Shown piece by piece: positions 9,033-18,667 of a stretch of DNA of 64,000 nucleotides; position 1 is the stretch's first letter, and the number at the start of each line of letters is the position of its first letter. The translations under genes were made by a program, and so were the position numbers. Location of the stretch: positions 124,001 through 188,000 of the forward strand of contig NZ_PJIM01000003.1 in assembly GCF_002929295.1 (NCBI RefSeq). The letters are read 5' to 3'. Source of the DNA: Arthrobacter sp. SX1312. GTDB lineage: Bacteria > Actinomycetota > Actinomycetes > Actinomycetales > Micrococcaceae. The notes under the pieces are model-generated. The model saw only the letters and a list, made by a program, of their open reading frames with translations, was not told the origin of the DNA and searched no databases.

Positions 9033-9695
9033 ATGAAGCAGAACCTTTCCATGGCAGCACTGGGCCTCGCCGCCGCCCTCACCCTTTCCGCCTGCGTCAC
9101 CACAGGCACCGACGCAGGCACCGGCGCAGGCTCGACGACGTCGCCGGCCAGCGCCGGCACCGTATCCGAGGAGCACAACCAGGCGGACGTGATGTTCTCC
9201 CGGATGATGATCCCCCACCACGAGCAGGCGGTGGAGATGAGCGAGCTGATGCTCGCCAAGGACGGCACCAGCCCCGAGATCAGCGACCTCGCGACACAGA
9301 TCAGGGACGCACAGGCGCCCGAGATCGCCACCATGAAGGGCTGGCTGGAGACCTGGGACGACGCCATGGGTCCGGACAGCATGGAGAGCCACGACATGGG
9401 AGACATGGAAGGCATGGGCGACGGGGACGGCATGGGATCCGGGTCTGGCCCCATGGAAGGCATGGAGGGGATGCTCAACGAGGACGAGATGGCCGAGCTC
9501 GAGCGCGCCGAGGGCACCGAGGCCTCGCGCCTGTTCCTCGAGTCCATGACGGTCCACCACGAGGGCGCGATCGACATGGCGCAGGACGAGATCGAGAACG
9601 GCGAGAATCCGGACGCGATCGAGCTGGCCGAGACCATCGTGACGACGCAGCAGGCCGAGATCGACGAGATGAAGGACTTGCTCGCGTCCCCCTGA
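9033..9695 (+). CDS. DUF305 domain lipoprotein
   Basis: 220 residues. A lipoprotein signal peptide ends at LSAC (Cys near residue 21), followed by a Thr/Ala-rich linker. Two DUF305 helical hairpin motifs are visible: MFSRMMIPHHEQAVEMSELM near residue 55 and SMTVHHEGAIDMA near residue 172. Between them is a Met-rich loop (DMGDMEGMGDGDGMG). The paired HH and Met clusters suggest copper binding outside the membrane, which fits its place behind copB in a metal efflux operon. The exact biochemical role is not established. A strong hairpin follows. Confidence 0.87.
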   Translation: MKQNLSMAALGLAAALTLSACVTTGTDAGTGAGSTTSPASAGTVSEEHNQADVMFSRMMIPHHEQAVEMSELMLAKDGTSPEISDLATQIRDAQAPEIATMKGWLETWDDAMGPDSMESHDMGDMEGMGDGDGMGSGSGPMEGMEGMLNEDEMAELERAEGTEASRLFLESMTVHHEGAIDMAQDEIENGENPDAIELAETIVTTQQAEIDEMKDLLASP

Positions 9696-9706
9696 TCCCG
9701 GGATCC

Positions 9707-9739
9707 GCCGGTGTGGCCGTCCGTCCGAGCCACACCGGC
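9707..9739 (+). terminator. Hairpin terminator after copB operon
   Basis: 11-bp perfect stem GCCGGTGTGGC / GCCACACCGGC with an 11-base loop, 11 bases after the DUF305 stop. No T tract follows. Confidence 0.65.
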
Positions 9740-9776
9740 ACCACCCACTCGGTAGCCTCCGGCAACGGTCTGCCGC

Positions 9777-9782
9777 TAGGCT
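9777..9782 (+). promoter_or_regulatory. -10 box of DUF885 gene, leaderless arrangement
   Basis: TAGGCT, six bases, then the GTG start codon; no Shine-Dalgarno sequence. Confidence 0.55.
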
Positions 9783-9788
9783 CGGAAC

Positions 9789-11504
9789 GTGACCCACGAC
9801 ACCCCAGCCCCCTCCCCGTCCTCCAGCGAGCAGCCCGCGCGGCAGGCCACGGCCATCGACGCCGTCGCCACGTCGTACTACGAGACCCTGCTCGAGCTGA
9901 TGCCCAACTTCGCCACCGAGCTCGGCCTGCCCGGCCACGAGACGGAGTACCAGGACTACTCGCCCGCCGGGATCGAGGCCCTCGCCGAAGCCGCCCGCAC
10001 CACCCTGCGCCGGCTCGAGGACCTGCAGCCGACCGACGACGTCGACGCCGTCACGCTGGACGCCATGCGGGAGAGGCTCGGACTGGACCTCGAGATCCGC
10101 GACGCCGGGTTCGGCTACTCCGAGCTGAACAACATCGCCTGCCCCGCCCAGAACATCCGCGCGATCTTCGACCTCATGCCCACCGCCACCGCGGAGGAAT
10201 GGGATCACATCGCCGGACGCATGGCGAACGTGCCCGGCGCGATCGACGGCTACATCTCCTCCCTCCGCGCCGGTCGCGAGCGCGGCCTGGTCGCCGCACG
10301 CCGCCAGGTCGCCATCGTGATCGAACAGTCCACCAAGTACGCGGAGGACGGCGGATTCTTCGACGCCCTCGGCGCGACCGCCACCGCGGACGACGGCGAG
10401 CTGCCCGAGGGCGTCCGCGACCGGCTGCGGTCCGGCGCCGAGGCCGCCCGCAGCGCCTACCGCACCCTTGCGTCCTTCCTGCAGGACGACCTCCTCCCCT
10501 CCGCCCCCGAGAAGGACGCCGTCGGCCGCGAGCACTACGCCCTGATGTCGCGTGTCTTCCTCGGGTCCGCCGTCGACCTCGAGGAGACGTACCGGTGGGG
10601 CGTCGAGGAGCTCGACCGCGTGATCGCCGAGCAGGAGGCGGTGGCGAACGAGATCCGGGAGGGCGCCTCGATCGAGGAGGCCATCCGCATCCTCGACGAG
10701 GATCCCGCCCGCCAGCTCCAGGGCACCGAGGCGCTGCAGGCCTGGATGCAGGGACTCTCCGACAGGGCGGTGGACGCCATGGCCGGGGTCCACTTCGACA
10801 TCCCCGACGTGATGCGGCGCCTCGAGTGCAGGATCGCCCCGACCAACGAGGGCGGCATCTACTACACCGGCCCCAGCGACGACTTCTCGCGCCCCGGCCG
10901 CATGTGGTGGTCCGTGCCCGAGGGTGAGGATTCCTTCACCACCTGGAAGGAGACGACCACCGTGTACCACGAGGGGGTCCCGGGGCATCACCTGCAGGTC
11001 GCGACGGCGACGTACCAGCGCGCGCTGCTGAACCCCTGGCGCCGCAACGCCATCTGGGTGTCCGGGCAGGGCGAGGGCTGGGCCCTGTACGCCGAACGCC
11101 TCATGCAGGAACTCGGGTTCCTGTCCGATCCCGGTGACCGCCTCGGGATGCTCGACGCCCAGCGCATGCGCGCCGCGCGCGTGGTGTTCGACCTCGGCGT
11201 CCACCTCGAACTGGAGATCCCCGAGCGGTGGGGCGAAGGTACCTGGACGCCGGAGAAGGGCTACGACTTCCTGAGGAAGAACATCGCCATCAGCGAGGGG
11301 CAGCTCAGCTTCGAGTTCACGCGCTACCTCGGCTGGCCGGGGCAGGCGCCGTCCTACAAGATCGGCCAGCGGCTCTGGGAACAGATCCGCGACGAGGTCC
11401 GGGCAGCCGAAGGTGAGGCGTTCGACCTCCGCGCCTTCCACACACGGGCCCTCAACCTGGGCTCCGTGGGACTCGACACGCTGCGCCGCGCGCTGGTCTC
11501 CTGA
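9789..11504 (+). CDS. DUF885 family protein, putative metallohydrolase
   Basis: 571 residues, typical of DUF885, without a signal peptide. The probable zinc site is HEGVPGHH (His394-Glu395 and His400/401), an HExxxxH-like motif seen across the family, followed by about 30 residues and GEGWALYAERLM with a further Glu. The family looks like a peptidase-fold hydrolase, but its substrates are mostly unknown. The GTG start follows a TAGGCT -10 box by six bases, so translation is probably leaderless. It seems to be a single-gene unit between two hairpins. Confidence 0.85.
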   Translation: MTHDTPAPSPSSSEQPARQATAIDAVATSYYETLLELMPNFATELGLPGHETEYQDYSPAGIEALAEAARTTLRRLEDLQPTDDVDAVTLDAMRERLGLDLEIRDAGFGYSELNNIACPAQNIRAIFDLMPTATAEEWDHIAGRMANVPGAIDGYISSLRAGRERGLVAARRQVAIVIEQSTKYAEDGGFFDALGATATADDGELPEGVRDRLRSGAEAARSAYRTLASFLQDDLLPSAPEKDAVGREHYALMSRVFLGSAVDLEETYRWGVEELDRVIAEQEAVANEIREGASIEEAIRILDEDPARQLQGTEALQAWMQGLSDRAVDAMAGVHFDIPDVMRRLECRIAPTNEGGIYYTGPSDDFSRPGRMWWSVPEGEDSFTTWKETTTVYHEGVPGHHLQVATATYQRALLNPWRRNAIWVSGQGEGWALYAERLMQELGFLSDPGDRLGMLDAQRMRAARVVFDLGVHLELEIPERWGEGTWTPEKGYDFLRKNIAISEGQLSFEFTRYLGWPGQAPSYKIGQRLWEQIRDEVRAAEGEAFDLRAFHTRALNLGSVGLDTLRRALVS

Positions 11505-11521
11505 CGTAGACGTTCGTCACA

Positions 11522-11550
11522 GGCGGGCCGGGGCGCTCCCCCGGTCCGCC
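11522..11550 (+). terminator. Hairpin terminator after DUF885 gene
   Basis: GGCGGGCCGGGG pairs with CCCCGGTCCGCC (12 bp with one G-U pair) around a 5-base loop, 17 bases after the stop. Confidence 0.6.
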
Positions 11551-11671
11551 CGCGACGGTGGCGGCATTCCGCGGAAGTCCCGCGGCATCGGGGACGACGA
11601 CGATTTGCCGCTCCGTAACATTCCGCAACTTCCGCTTCGCCTTGGTATACGGCATCCCTAGAGTTTCGGGC

Positions 11672-13087
11672 GTGTCTACTGAAACCAGCTCCCCGCCCAC
11701 CCGGCGCAGGCTGCCCCGCTGGGCGACCTCCTTCGGACCGCAGATCATCGCAGCCCTGGTCGTCGGGCTGGCCCTCGGCCTCATCGCCAAGTACACGGGG
11801 CACACCCAGGAGACGCCCACCGGCCTCGGCACCACGCTCGCCACCCTCGGCTCGAGCTACGTGGCCCTGCTCCGCGCCGCCGTCGTCCCCCTGATCTTCA
11901 CCGCCGTCGTGAGCTCCATCGCGAACCTCCGCGCCGTCACCGACGCTGCACGGCTCGCCGGCCAGACCCTGCTGTGGTTCGCCATCACCGCCCTGATCGC
12001 CGTGGTCATCGGCATCGGCCTCGGTGTCCTCTTCCAGCCCGGCGCCGGCACGGACGCGACCCAGCCCGCCGAGTACACCGGCAACACGGGAAGCTGGTGG
12101 GCCTTCCTGACCGGGCTCATCCCCGCCAACTTCCTCGGCCTCCAGGCCTCCTCGGCCGTCGCCGAGTCGGGAGCCGTCACCACGGCCCTGAACTTCAACG
12201 TGCTGCAGGTCCTCGTGGTCGCCGTGGCCGTCGGCATCGCCGCCCTGAAGGTGGGCAAGCAGGCCGAACCGTTCCTCGCCGTCAACGCCTCCGCCCTGGC
12301 CGTCATCCAGAAGGTCCTCTGGTGGATCATCCGGATCGCCCCGCTCGGCACGATCGGCCTCATCGGCAACGCCGTGGCCGTCTACGGCTGGGACACCATC
12401 GGCTCGCTCGGGAAGTTCACCCTGGCCATCTACGTGGGCCTGGCCCTCGTGCTGTTCGCGGTGTACCCCGTGCTCATCAAGGCGCACGGGCTGTCGGTCA
12501 GGCAGTACTTCTCCGGCGCCTGGCCCGCCATTCAGCTGGCCTTCGTCTCGCGCTCGTCGGTGGGCACGCTGCCGCTCACGCAGCGCGTCACGGAGCGGAA
12601 CCTCGGAGTACCCCGCGGGTACGCGTCGTTCGCCGTGCCCCTGGGCGCGACGACGAAGATGGACGGCTGCGCGGCCATCTACCCGGCGATCGCCGCGATC
12701 TTCGTGGCCCAGTTCTTCGGGATCGACCTCAGCCTCACCCAGTACCTGCTGATCGCTCTCGTCTCCGTGCTCGGCTCCGCGGCGACCGCCGGGACCACCG
12801 GCGCCGTCGTCATGCTGACGCTCACGCTCTCCACGCTGGGACTCCCCCTGGCCGGCGTCGGCCTGCTCCTCGCCGTCGACCCCATCCTCGACATGGGTCG
12901 CACCGCCGTGAACGTGGCGGGCCAGGCCCTTGTCCCGACGATCGTCGCCCGGCGCGAGGGCCTGCTGGACCTCGACCTCTACAACGCCCAGCGCACCGGC
13001 GACCCGTTCGCCGATGACAGCGTGACCGACGCACCCGACGCGGCCGCCGCCCCCAACGACGGCATCTCGGCGTCCGTGACCCGCTAG
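11672..13087 (+). CDS. Dicarboxylate/amino acid:cation symporter (DAACS family)
   Basis: 471 residues with about eight membrane segments and two re-entrant loops. Family motifs are visible: the Ser-rich hairpin SRSSVGTLPLTQ, the TM7 motif GATTKMDG (NMDG-like, here KMDG), and AATAGTTGAVVM with the DPILDMGRTAVNVAG substrate/Na-binding region. It would import C4-dicarboxylates or acidic amino acids with Na+ or H+. The GTG start is seven bases after TAGAGT (11660-11665), so probably leaderless. The C-terminal tail of about 35 residues is acidic and Ala-rich. Confidence 0.9.
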   Translation: MSTETSSPPTRRRLPRWATSFGPQIIAALVVGLALGLIAKYTGHTQETPTGLGTTLATLGSSYVALLRAAVVPLIFTAVVSSIANLRAVTDAARLAGQTLLWFAITALIAVVIGIGLGVLFQPGAGTDATQPAEYTGNTGSWWAFLTGLIPANFLGLQASSAVAESGAVTTALNFNVLQVLVVAVAVGIAALKVGKQAEPFLAVNASALAVIQKVLWWIIRIAPLGTIGLIGNAVAVYGWDTIGSLGKFTLAIYVGLALVLFAVYPVLIKAHGLSVRQYFSGAWPAIQLAFVSRSSVGTLPLTQRVTERNLGVPRGYASFAVPLGATTKMDGCAAIYPAIAAIFVAQFFGIDLSLTQYLLIALVSVLGSAATAGTTGAVVMLTLTLSTLGLPLAGVGLLLAVDPILDMGRTAVNVAGQALVPTIVARREGLLDLDLYNAQRTGDPFADDSVTDAPDAAAAPNDGISASVTR

Positions 13088-13107
13088 GTCCCGCCCGCTG
13101 CAGCGAC

Positions 13108-13140
13108 GGCCCGCCCCCGGCATCCGCCCGGGAGCGGGCC
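13108..13140 (+). terminator. Hairpin after symporter gene
   Basis: GGCCCGC (13108-13114) pairs with GCGGGCC (13134-13140), with extra C/G pairing inside. No T tract. Confidence 0.45.
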
Positions 13141-13250
13141 GACCTGCGTCTGCGCTAACGATTCGGCGCCGTTCCGGGCAGCGACGGCGCTTTCCACCGG
13201 ATACGGGAGGACGATTGACCTCCCTATCCAGTTCGACCAGGTGGTGCGCC

Positions 13251-13811
13251 GTGAACAAATCGCGCATGACGGGGAAGCTCTCCGCCACACTCGCCGCTCT
13301 CGCCCTCGCAGCAGGCCTCGGCCTCGCAGGGGGACCTCCGGCATCCGCCGCATACTGCGGCATCACATGGGGCTCGACGGCGAAAGTCGCCTCCACGTAC
13401 ACTTCACATCCCATCACCAACGTGCGCTCGGGCAGGCATGCCTGCTTCGACCGGATGGTGGTCGACACCAAGGGCCGCGGGGCCGGCTACCGCGTGGCCT
13501 ACGTCCACCAGGTCCGGCAGCCCGGCTCGGGGTTCGTCGTCCCGTTGCGCGGAGGCGCCCGCCTGTCCGTGACGGTGCTCGCCCCCGCCTACGACGAGTA
13601 CGGACGGGCCACCTACCGGCCCGCCGACCGCAGGAACCTCGTCGACGTCACCGGCTACTCCACCTTCCGCCAGGTCGCCCTGGCCGGGAGCTTCGAGGGG
13701 CAGACCACCTTCGGACTCGGCGTCCGGGCGCGGCTTCCCATGCGCGCCTTCGTGGTGCCGGGGCCCGGTGCCGGATCGAGGGTGGTGATCGACGTCGCGC
13801 ACCGCTGGTGA
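13251..13811 (+). CDS. Secreted AMIN-like domain protein
   Basis: 186 residues. A Sec signal peptide (basic KSRMTGK start, then a hydrophobic Ala/Leu stretch) probably ends at PASA-AY. The mature part begins YCGITWGS and contains a beta-rich domain with RSGRHACFDRMVVD and GYRVAYV, ending with a strand-forming VVIDVAHRW. This pattern fits actinobacterial AMIN-like extracellular proteins, which may bind cell-wall material (inference). Two mature Cys residues could form a disulfide. GTG chosen with AGGTGG six bases upstream; an ATG five codons later is an alternative. Confidence 0.72.
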   Translation: MNKSRMTGKLSATLAALALAAGLGLAGGPPASAAYCGITWGSTAKVASTYTSHPITNVRSGRHACFDRMVVDTKGRGAGYRVAYVHQVRQPGSGFVVPLRGGARLSVTVLAPAYDEYGRATYRPADRRNLVDVTGYSTFRQVALAGSFEGQTTFGLGVRARLPMRAFVVPGPGAGSRVVIDVAHRW

Positions 13812-13902
13812 CGATCCTGCCGGTCGCGCCCCCGGAAGGTGACGCGGCCGGCGGCTCCCGCCGGTGGACCCGCGCGGTGGAACCGGGTGCCGCAGAGGCA
13901 CC

Positions 13903-13908
13903 TAGGCT
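13903..13908 (+). promoter_or_regulatory. -10 box of maf, leaderless arrangement
   Basis: TAGGCT, six bases, then ATG of maf. No ribosome-binding site is present. Confidence 0.55.
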
Positions 13909-13914
13909 TGGTGC

Positions 13915-14547
13915 ATGACCCTCCGCCTGATCCTCGCGTCGAAGTCCCCTGCCCGCACCCGACTCCTCGACGACGCCGGCATCCGGCACTCGGTGCTCGT
14001 CTCCGACGTCGACGAGCCCGCCGTCGTCGCCGCCTACGGCGACCTCGACGCGCACGACACCTCGCTGCTGCTGGGGCGCGCCAAGGCCGAGGCCGTCGCG
14101 GCACTGGAGGAGGCGGACGACGCCCTCGTCCTCGGGTGCGACTCCGTGTTCGAGTTCGACGGCGAGGCGCACGGAAAGCCCTACGAACCGGCGGTCGCGA
14201 TCGAACGCATCAGCCGCATGCGCGGCCGCTCCGGCGTCCTGCACACGGGCCACTGGCTCGTGGACACCCGCGCCGGCGGCTCCGGGGCGACCGTCGGGGC
14301 GGTCTCCTCGGCGACCGTCCACTTCGGCGCGATGTCCGACGCCGAGGTGGAGGCGTACGTGGCCAGCGGCGAGCCCCTGCACTGCGCCGGATCCTTCACC
14401 ATCGACGGCTTGGGCGGCGCCTTCATCGAGCGCGTCGACGGTGATCCGCACGCCGTGGTCGGGCTCAGCATCTCCACGCTCCGCGCGCTCCTGCTCTCGG
14501 CCGGCGTCTCCGTGACGGACCTCTGGTCGCCTACGGCCTCCTTGTAG
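13915..14547 (+). CDS. maf: Maf family nucleotide pyrophosphatase
   Basis: 210 residues. The N-terminal ASKSPAR signature (S-x-S-P-R), the GCDSVFEFDG segment with the catalytic Asp, GKPYEP, and the C-terminal AGSFTIDGLGGAFIE motif define the Maf/HAM1-like pyrophosphatases that hydrolyse non-canonical nucleoside triphosphates to monophosphates. Its position just before the biotin carboxylase gene recalls actinobacterial loci where maf lies with acyl-CoA carboxylase genes. The stop codon lies inside the inverted repeat shared with the accD promoter. Leaderless start. Confidence 0.93.
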   Translation: MTLRLILASKSPARTRLLDDAGIRHSVLVSDVDEPAVVAAYGDLDAHDTSLLLGRAKAEAVAALEEADDALVLGCDSVFEFDGEAHGKPYEPAVAIERISRMRGRSGVLHTGHWLVDTRAGGSGATVGAVSSATVHFGAMSDAEVEAYVASGEPLHCAGSFTIDGLGGAFIERVDGDPHAVVGLSISTLRALLLSAGVSVTDLWSPTASL

Positions 14548-14558
14548 GTTCCCTACAA
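14542..14558. promoter_or_regulatory. TGTAG-N5-CTACA element upstream of accC
   Basis: TTGTAGG (14542-14548), three bases, CCTACAA (14552-14558): an exact 7-bp inverted repeat overlapping the maf stop. Its core matches the accD upstream element at 3593-3609. It could also act as a weak maf terminator. Confidence 0.55.
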
Positions 14559-14619
14559 AGGATCACCGCACAACACTCCCGTTCGGCACGATCCATGGGC
14601 GGAAGTCACCAAACCGGGC

Positions 14620-14625
14620 TAGGCT
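14620..14625 (+). promoter_or_regulatory. -10 box of accC
   Basis: TAGGCT followed by a short leader of about 25 bases containing AGAAGGAG before the accC ATG. Confidence 0.5.
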
Positions 14626-14655
14626 CCCACGAGAGAAGAAGGAGCCCCACCCCCC

Positions 14656-16497
<1,842 letters not shown>

Positions 16498-16588
16498 CCG
16501 TCCTGCCGTGGAATGACTCCGCCCTGATCTCCGTTCTGGAACTGTCGGTAGTTTCCACAAGCCACAAATGTCACGGAGTTGGTTCGTC

Positions 16589-17521
16589 ATGAAAGCAATC
16601 GGAGTCACGGAGTTCGGCGGCCCCGAGGTCCTGACCGTTCAGGATCTTCCCGAGCCACATCCCGGTGAGAAGGAAGTACGCATCAGGGTCAGGGCTGCCG
16701 CCGTCAGCCCCACCGACACGAACGTCCGCACGGGCGCCTATGACATGAGCCGGTCCGAGCCGCCCTACATGCCAGGGATGGATGCCGCCGGTGTCATCGA
16801 CGAAGTGGGCGACGGCAGCACGTGGTCCGTCGGCGACGCGGTCATGGCGATCGCGCTGCCCCTGGGGCACCACGGCGGCGCCTACGTCGAATACCTCGTG
16901 GCACCCGACGACTCGATCGCGCGGATCCCCGCGAACACCACGCTCGAGGAAGCCGCCACCCTTCCCATGAACGGCCTCACGGCCGTGCAGATCCTCGAAC
17001 TCGCAGCACTGCAGCCCGGACAGGTCCTCGCCGTCACGGGTGGGGCCGGGACGCTGGGCAACTACACGATCCAGCTCGCCAAGCAGCAGGGCCTGGTCGT
17101 GATCACGGACGCAGCACCGAAGGATCGTCCCCTGGTGGAGGGTCTTGGAGCCGATCACGTCCTCGATCGGGGCGCGGACCTCGCCGAGCGCATCAGGGAG
17201 ATCTTTCCCGACGGCGTCGACGCCGTTGCCGACACAGCGCTGCTGCACGGCGACGTCGTGCCCGCGGTGCGCGATCAGGGAGTCTTCGTCTCGGTCCGGG
17301 GCTGGAAGGGCGATCGACCTACCCGCGACATCCGTTTCGAGGCTGTCTGGGTGTTCGACGAGTACCTCTCCGCCGCCAAGCTCGACGGCCTCCGCCAGGC
17401 GGTGGAGGACGGCATCCTCACGGCGCGCGTGGCGGACACACTGGCCGCCGAGGACGCCCCCGAAGCGCACCGTCGTCTCGAAGCAGGAGGCGTCCGCGGT
17501 CGGCTGGTGCTGACCTTCTAG
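16589..17521 (+). CDS. Zinc-independent quinone oxidoreductase (MDR family)
   Basis: 310 residues of the medium-chain dehydrogenase/reductase superfamily, QOR-like branch. The start MKAIGVTEFGGPEVL is classic for this group; the NADPH-binding turn is VTGGAGTLGNYTIQLAKQQG near residue 150, and the sequence ends GRLVLTF. The zinc-ligand cysteines of alcohol dehydrogenases are absent. It probably reduces quinones or alpha,beta-unsaturated carbonyls with NADPH. CGGAG lies 10 bases before the chosen ATG; an ATG seven codons upstream has no such site. A very stable hairpin ends the gene. Confidence 0.88.
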   Translation: MKAIGVTEFGGPEVLTVQDLPEPHPGEKEVRIRVRAAAVSPTDTNVRTGAYDMSRSEPPYMPGMDAAGVIDEVGDGSTWSVGDAVMAIALPLGHHGGAYVEYLVAPDDSIARIPANTTLEEAATLPMNGLTAVQILELAALQPGQVLAVTGGAGTLGNYTIQLAKQQGLVVITDAAPKDRPLVEGLGADHVLDRGADLAERIREIFPDGVDAVADTALLHGDVVPAVRDQGVFVSVRGWKGDRPTRDIRFEAVWVFDEYLSAAKLDGLRQAVEDGILTARVADTLAAEDAPEAHRRLEAGGVRGRLVLTF

Positions 17522-17555
17522 ATCGCCAGGGCCGGGAGCGCCGACGTCCCGACCT

Positions 17556-17591
17556 CACGTGGTGGTCGTGCTGGAGCACGACCACCACGTG
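17556..17591 (+). terminator. Strong hairpin terminator
   Basis: 16-bp perfect stem starting CACGTGGTGGTCGTGC with loop TGGA, followed by a pyrimidine-rich stretch (cctcttctccc). It lies 35 bases after the oxidoreductase stop. The rest of the gap up to 17793 holds no convincing gene. Confidence 0.8.
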
Positions 17592-17793
17592 CCTCTTCTC
17601 CCGGACGGCGCGATGTCGGCCACCGGCAGAACCGTGGGGCATGAATGAGTACGGACGTTCAAGCGCCTCCGATCGCCGTCGGATCCTCGCTCCGGAACCC
17701 GCCGGCCACTAGCCTTGCAAGTCCAGTGGTCCTCGCTGGTACGCCCGACCATGGATCGGCGCAGAAGGTTACTCGGCAGCCAGGGAGAGATCG

Positions 17794-18471
17794 ATGAGTT
17801 TCCAGAACCACCCCGTGACGCGTGCAGGACTTCTCGCTGCAGCCATTCTGCTGCTGGCCGGATGCTCGGCGGAACCGAGCCCTGACCCCGGTACCACGGC
17901 GACGCAGACCGATGACGGCGGTGCGGCAACGAGTCCCGCTGCCGGTTCGTCGGCCAGTCCGTCGGCCAGTCCGTCTGCCAGTCCGTCTGCCAGTTCGTCT
18001 GCCAGTTCGTCGGCCAGTGCCAGCCCTTCGGGTGCTGCCGGTGGGTCCGGGGCGTCAGCGACTCCCAGCGCAGGGGCCGGTACAACCACCATCACACTGC
18101 GAGCGGGCGACGAGCACACGATCACCAGCTCCACCACGCCGGTCACGGTGGAGTGCTCAAGTGGCGGCGACATCGACGTCGAGAGCAACAACGTGGAGGT
18201 GACCGTCACCGGTGACTGCGAGGACATCGAGATCGACGGCGACAACAATACGATCTCCGGTGGCTCCGCCGACATGATCGACATCGAAGGCAACAGCAAC
18301 ACGGCAGAAGCAGACGCCGTGGAGGAGATCAGCGTCGACGGTGACGGCAACACCGTCGAGGTCGGCGAGACCCGCGCGATCGACGTCGAAGGCAACGACA
18401 ACACCGTCACCTATCGGACCGGTGACCCGGTCGTCGAGACCGAAGGGAGCAACTCGGTCTCGGCCTCCTGA
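17794..18471 (+). CDS. DUF3060-like lipoprotein
   Basis: 225 residues. A lipoprotein signal ends at LLAGC (Cys near residue 25). A Ser/Ala/Pro linker (about residues 50-90) is encoded by six 12-bp DNA repeats. The C-terminal domain (residues about 98-220) is acidic with regularly spaced turns: GDNNTI, GNSNTA, GDGNTV, GNDNTV. These look like rungs of a right-handed parallel beta-helix, as in DUF3060 proteins. It is probably anchored to the outer face of the membrane; the ligand is unknown. The ATG has GGGAGAG upstream. Confidence 0.8.
   Translation: MSFQNHPVTRAGLLAAAILLLAGCSAEPSPDPGTTATQTDDGGAATSPAAGSSASPSASPSASPSASSSASSSASASPSGAAGGSGASATPSAGAGTTTITLRAGDEHTITSSTTPVTVECSSGGDIDVESNNVEVTVTGDCEDIEIDGDNNTISGGSADMIDIEGNSNTAEADAVEEISVDGDGNTVEVGETRAIDVEGNDNTVTYRTGDPVVETEGSNSVSAS
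17947..18018 (+). repeat. Six tandem 12-bp repeats in lipoprotein linker
   Basis: Units of the form (T/C)CGTC(G/T)GCCAGT, in frame, coding the Ser/Ala/Pro linker. Unit number could vary between strains without shifting the frame. Confidence 0.9.
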
Positions 18472-18577
18472 TGGGGGTCCACTGCTGTTGACTTCTCCCC
18501 GATAAACGAGCACGCTTGGGGTTCTCGCCCCGGACCCTGGCGGAGGACCGCTACTGCCGTTCCACCAGGGGAGTCCC

Positions 18578-18667
18578 ATGGCACACGTACGAAACGACGA
18601 GCGCTACAGCGAGCGCAGCTCTGCCCGGACCCATCGACGTGCCGCGGCTGGGATGTGCGAAGCATGA
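18578..18667 (+). CDS. 29-aa leader peptide upstream of GAF-ANTAR gene
   Basis: A short reading frame starting MAHVRNDERYSERSSARTHR and ending MCEA, unusually Arg-rich (6 Arg). It has a good AGGGGAG six bases before its ATG and its TGA overlaps the next ATG as ATGA. The downstream regulator gene has no strong site of its own, so its translation may depend on this leader. It could be a regulatory peptide or only a coupling device. No homology is claimed. Confidence 0.5.
   Translation: MAHVRNDERYSERSSARTHRRAAAGMCEA

Noticed and set aside
12608-12622. A second copy of the TTACCCGCGGGTAA-like palindrome inside the symporter gene
   Set aside because: TACCCCGCGGGTA differs in spacing and lies in coding sequence, so it is probably chance.
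17641-17712. 23-codon frame beginning MNEYGRSS
   Set aside because: No ribosome site or promoter, and nothing downstream is coupled to it.
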